From: Aliiglaciecola sp. LCG003
GTDB taxonomy: Bacteria > Pseudomonadota > Gammaproteobacteria > Enterobacterales > Alteromonadaceae
DNA length: 64,000 bases
NCBI RefSeq assembly: GCF_030316135.1
Contig: NZ_CP128185.1
Coordinates: 868,001-932,000 of the forward strand
Direction of reading: 5' to 3'
The position numbers were made by a program, and so were the translations under genes. Shown piece by piece: positions 63,775-64,000 of this stretch. Under the pieces are notes generated by a model. It saw nothing but the letters and a program-made list of their open reading frames with translations, did not search any database and was not told the DNA's origin. Position 1 is the first letter of the stretch; the number at the start of each line of letters is the position of its first letter.

Positions 63775-64000
63775 TGCTTTTTGTTCGCCAATTTTATTGC
63801 TTGGTTTATCGCATGTATGAAACTGCCGGGATTCGCTTGGCCTGTGCCGGCCAGGTCTAATGCGGTTCCATGATCCACGGAGGTGCGAATAAAGGGCAGT
63901 CCTAGGGTAATATTTACCGCGTCACCAAATCCTTTATATTTTAAGACGGGTAAGCCTTGGTCATGATACATAGCCAAGATTGCATCGGCTTGTTCCATGT
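63771..64000 (-). CDS. pdxA: 4-hydroxythreonine-4-phosphate dehydrogenase, C-terminal part (cut by window end)
   Basis: The last 75 or so residues of PdxA are present: [27 protein letters not shown] and [17 protein letters not shown], very close to the E. coli C-terminus. The enzyme makes a pyridoxal phosphate precursor. The N-terminal three quarters lie beyond the window, so no start is assigned. Confidence 0.95.
   Translation of the reverse strand, partial: MEQADAILAMYHDQGLPVLKYKGFGDAVNITLGLPFIRTSVDHGTALDLAGTGQANPGSFIHAINQAIKLANKKQ

Overview
The window is a chromosomal segment of a marine gammaproteobacterium, most likely of the Alteromonadaceae (Glaciecola / Paraglaciecola / Aliiglaciecola-like). 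The 16S and 23S genes are gammaproteobacterial, the gene neighbourhoods ubiD-fre, rnr-rlmB, spc/alpha ribosomal operons and pdxA-rsmA-apaG-apaH are typical of the class, and there is a MotX homologue of the sodium-driven flagellar motor, which is common in Vibrio and Alteromonadales. The placement is inference from reading, not from a database search.

Layout. 1-6.8 kb: the end of a LytS-type histidine kinase with its LytTR response regulator, an S9 peptidase, a ClpP-fold lipoprotein, a DUF1295 membrane enzyme, a DUF2797 zinc protein and a SixA-like phosphatase. 6.8-13.2 kb: a TPR-GGDEF diguanylate cyclase, DNA polymerase II (whose real start appears to be a CTG 138 nt upstream of the first ATG), a small DUF2892 protein, a lone receiver and a MalY/PatB C-S lyase. 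13.2-16.8 kb: a metal-uptake pair, with an atypical NRAMP-family transporter downstream of a histidine-rich ZnuD-like TonB receptor that has two Zur-box-like sequences before its start. 16.8-18.9 kb: UPF0149, MotX, a TIGR02647 protein and a tiny ORF. 19.0-27.9 kb: ubiD-fre, rnr-rlmB, an acyl-CoA synthetase and a DUF4397 lipoprotein.

28.2-36.8 kb: the spc operon (rplN to rpmJ) and alpha operon (rpsM to rplQ). The S10 operon that usually precedes rplN is absent here and the break falls exactly at the operon boundary. An alpha-operon S4-type leader RNA is recognisable before rpsM. A secreted protein built of 15-residue repeats lies between rplQ and a complete rRNA operon (tandem promoters, 16S, tRNA-Ile, tRNA-Ala, 23S, 5S, terminator; 37.8-44.0 kb).

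44.0-52.6 kb looks like accessory sequence: a decayed copy of an rRNA spacer segment, a broken GntA/YqcI-like gene, an acyltransferase, an octaheme cytochrome c, a LacI-type regulator, a serine hydrolase, a small membrane protein and a PQQ-type sugar dehydrogenase. 52.8-64.0 kb returns to core metabolism: acnB, a DUF819 membrane protein, DUF192 and GFA-family proteins, lysC, a chemoreceptor, and apaH-apaG-rsmA-pdxA on the minus strand. I saw no CRISPR array, prophage or intact insertion sequence. The most interesting items are the putative Zur-controlled ZnuD/NRAMP pair, the 15-residue repeat protein, the octaheme cytochrome, the CTG-started polB and the rRNA-flanking remnants.
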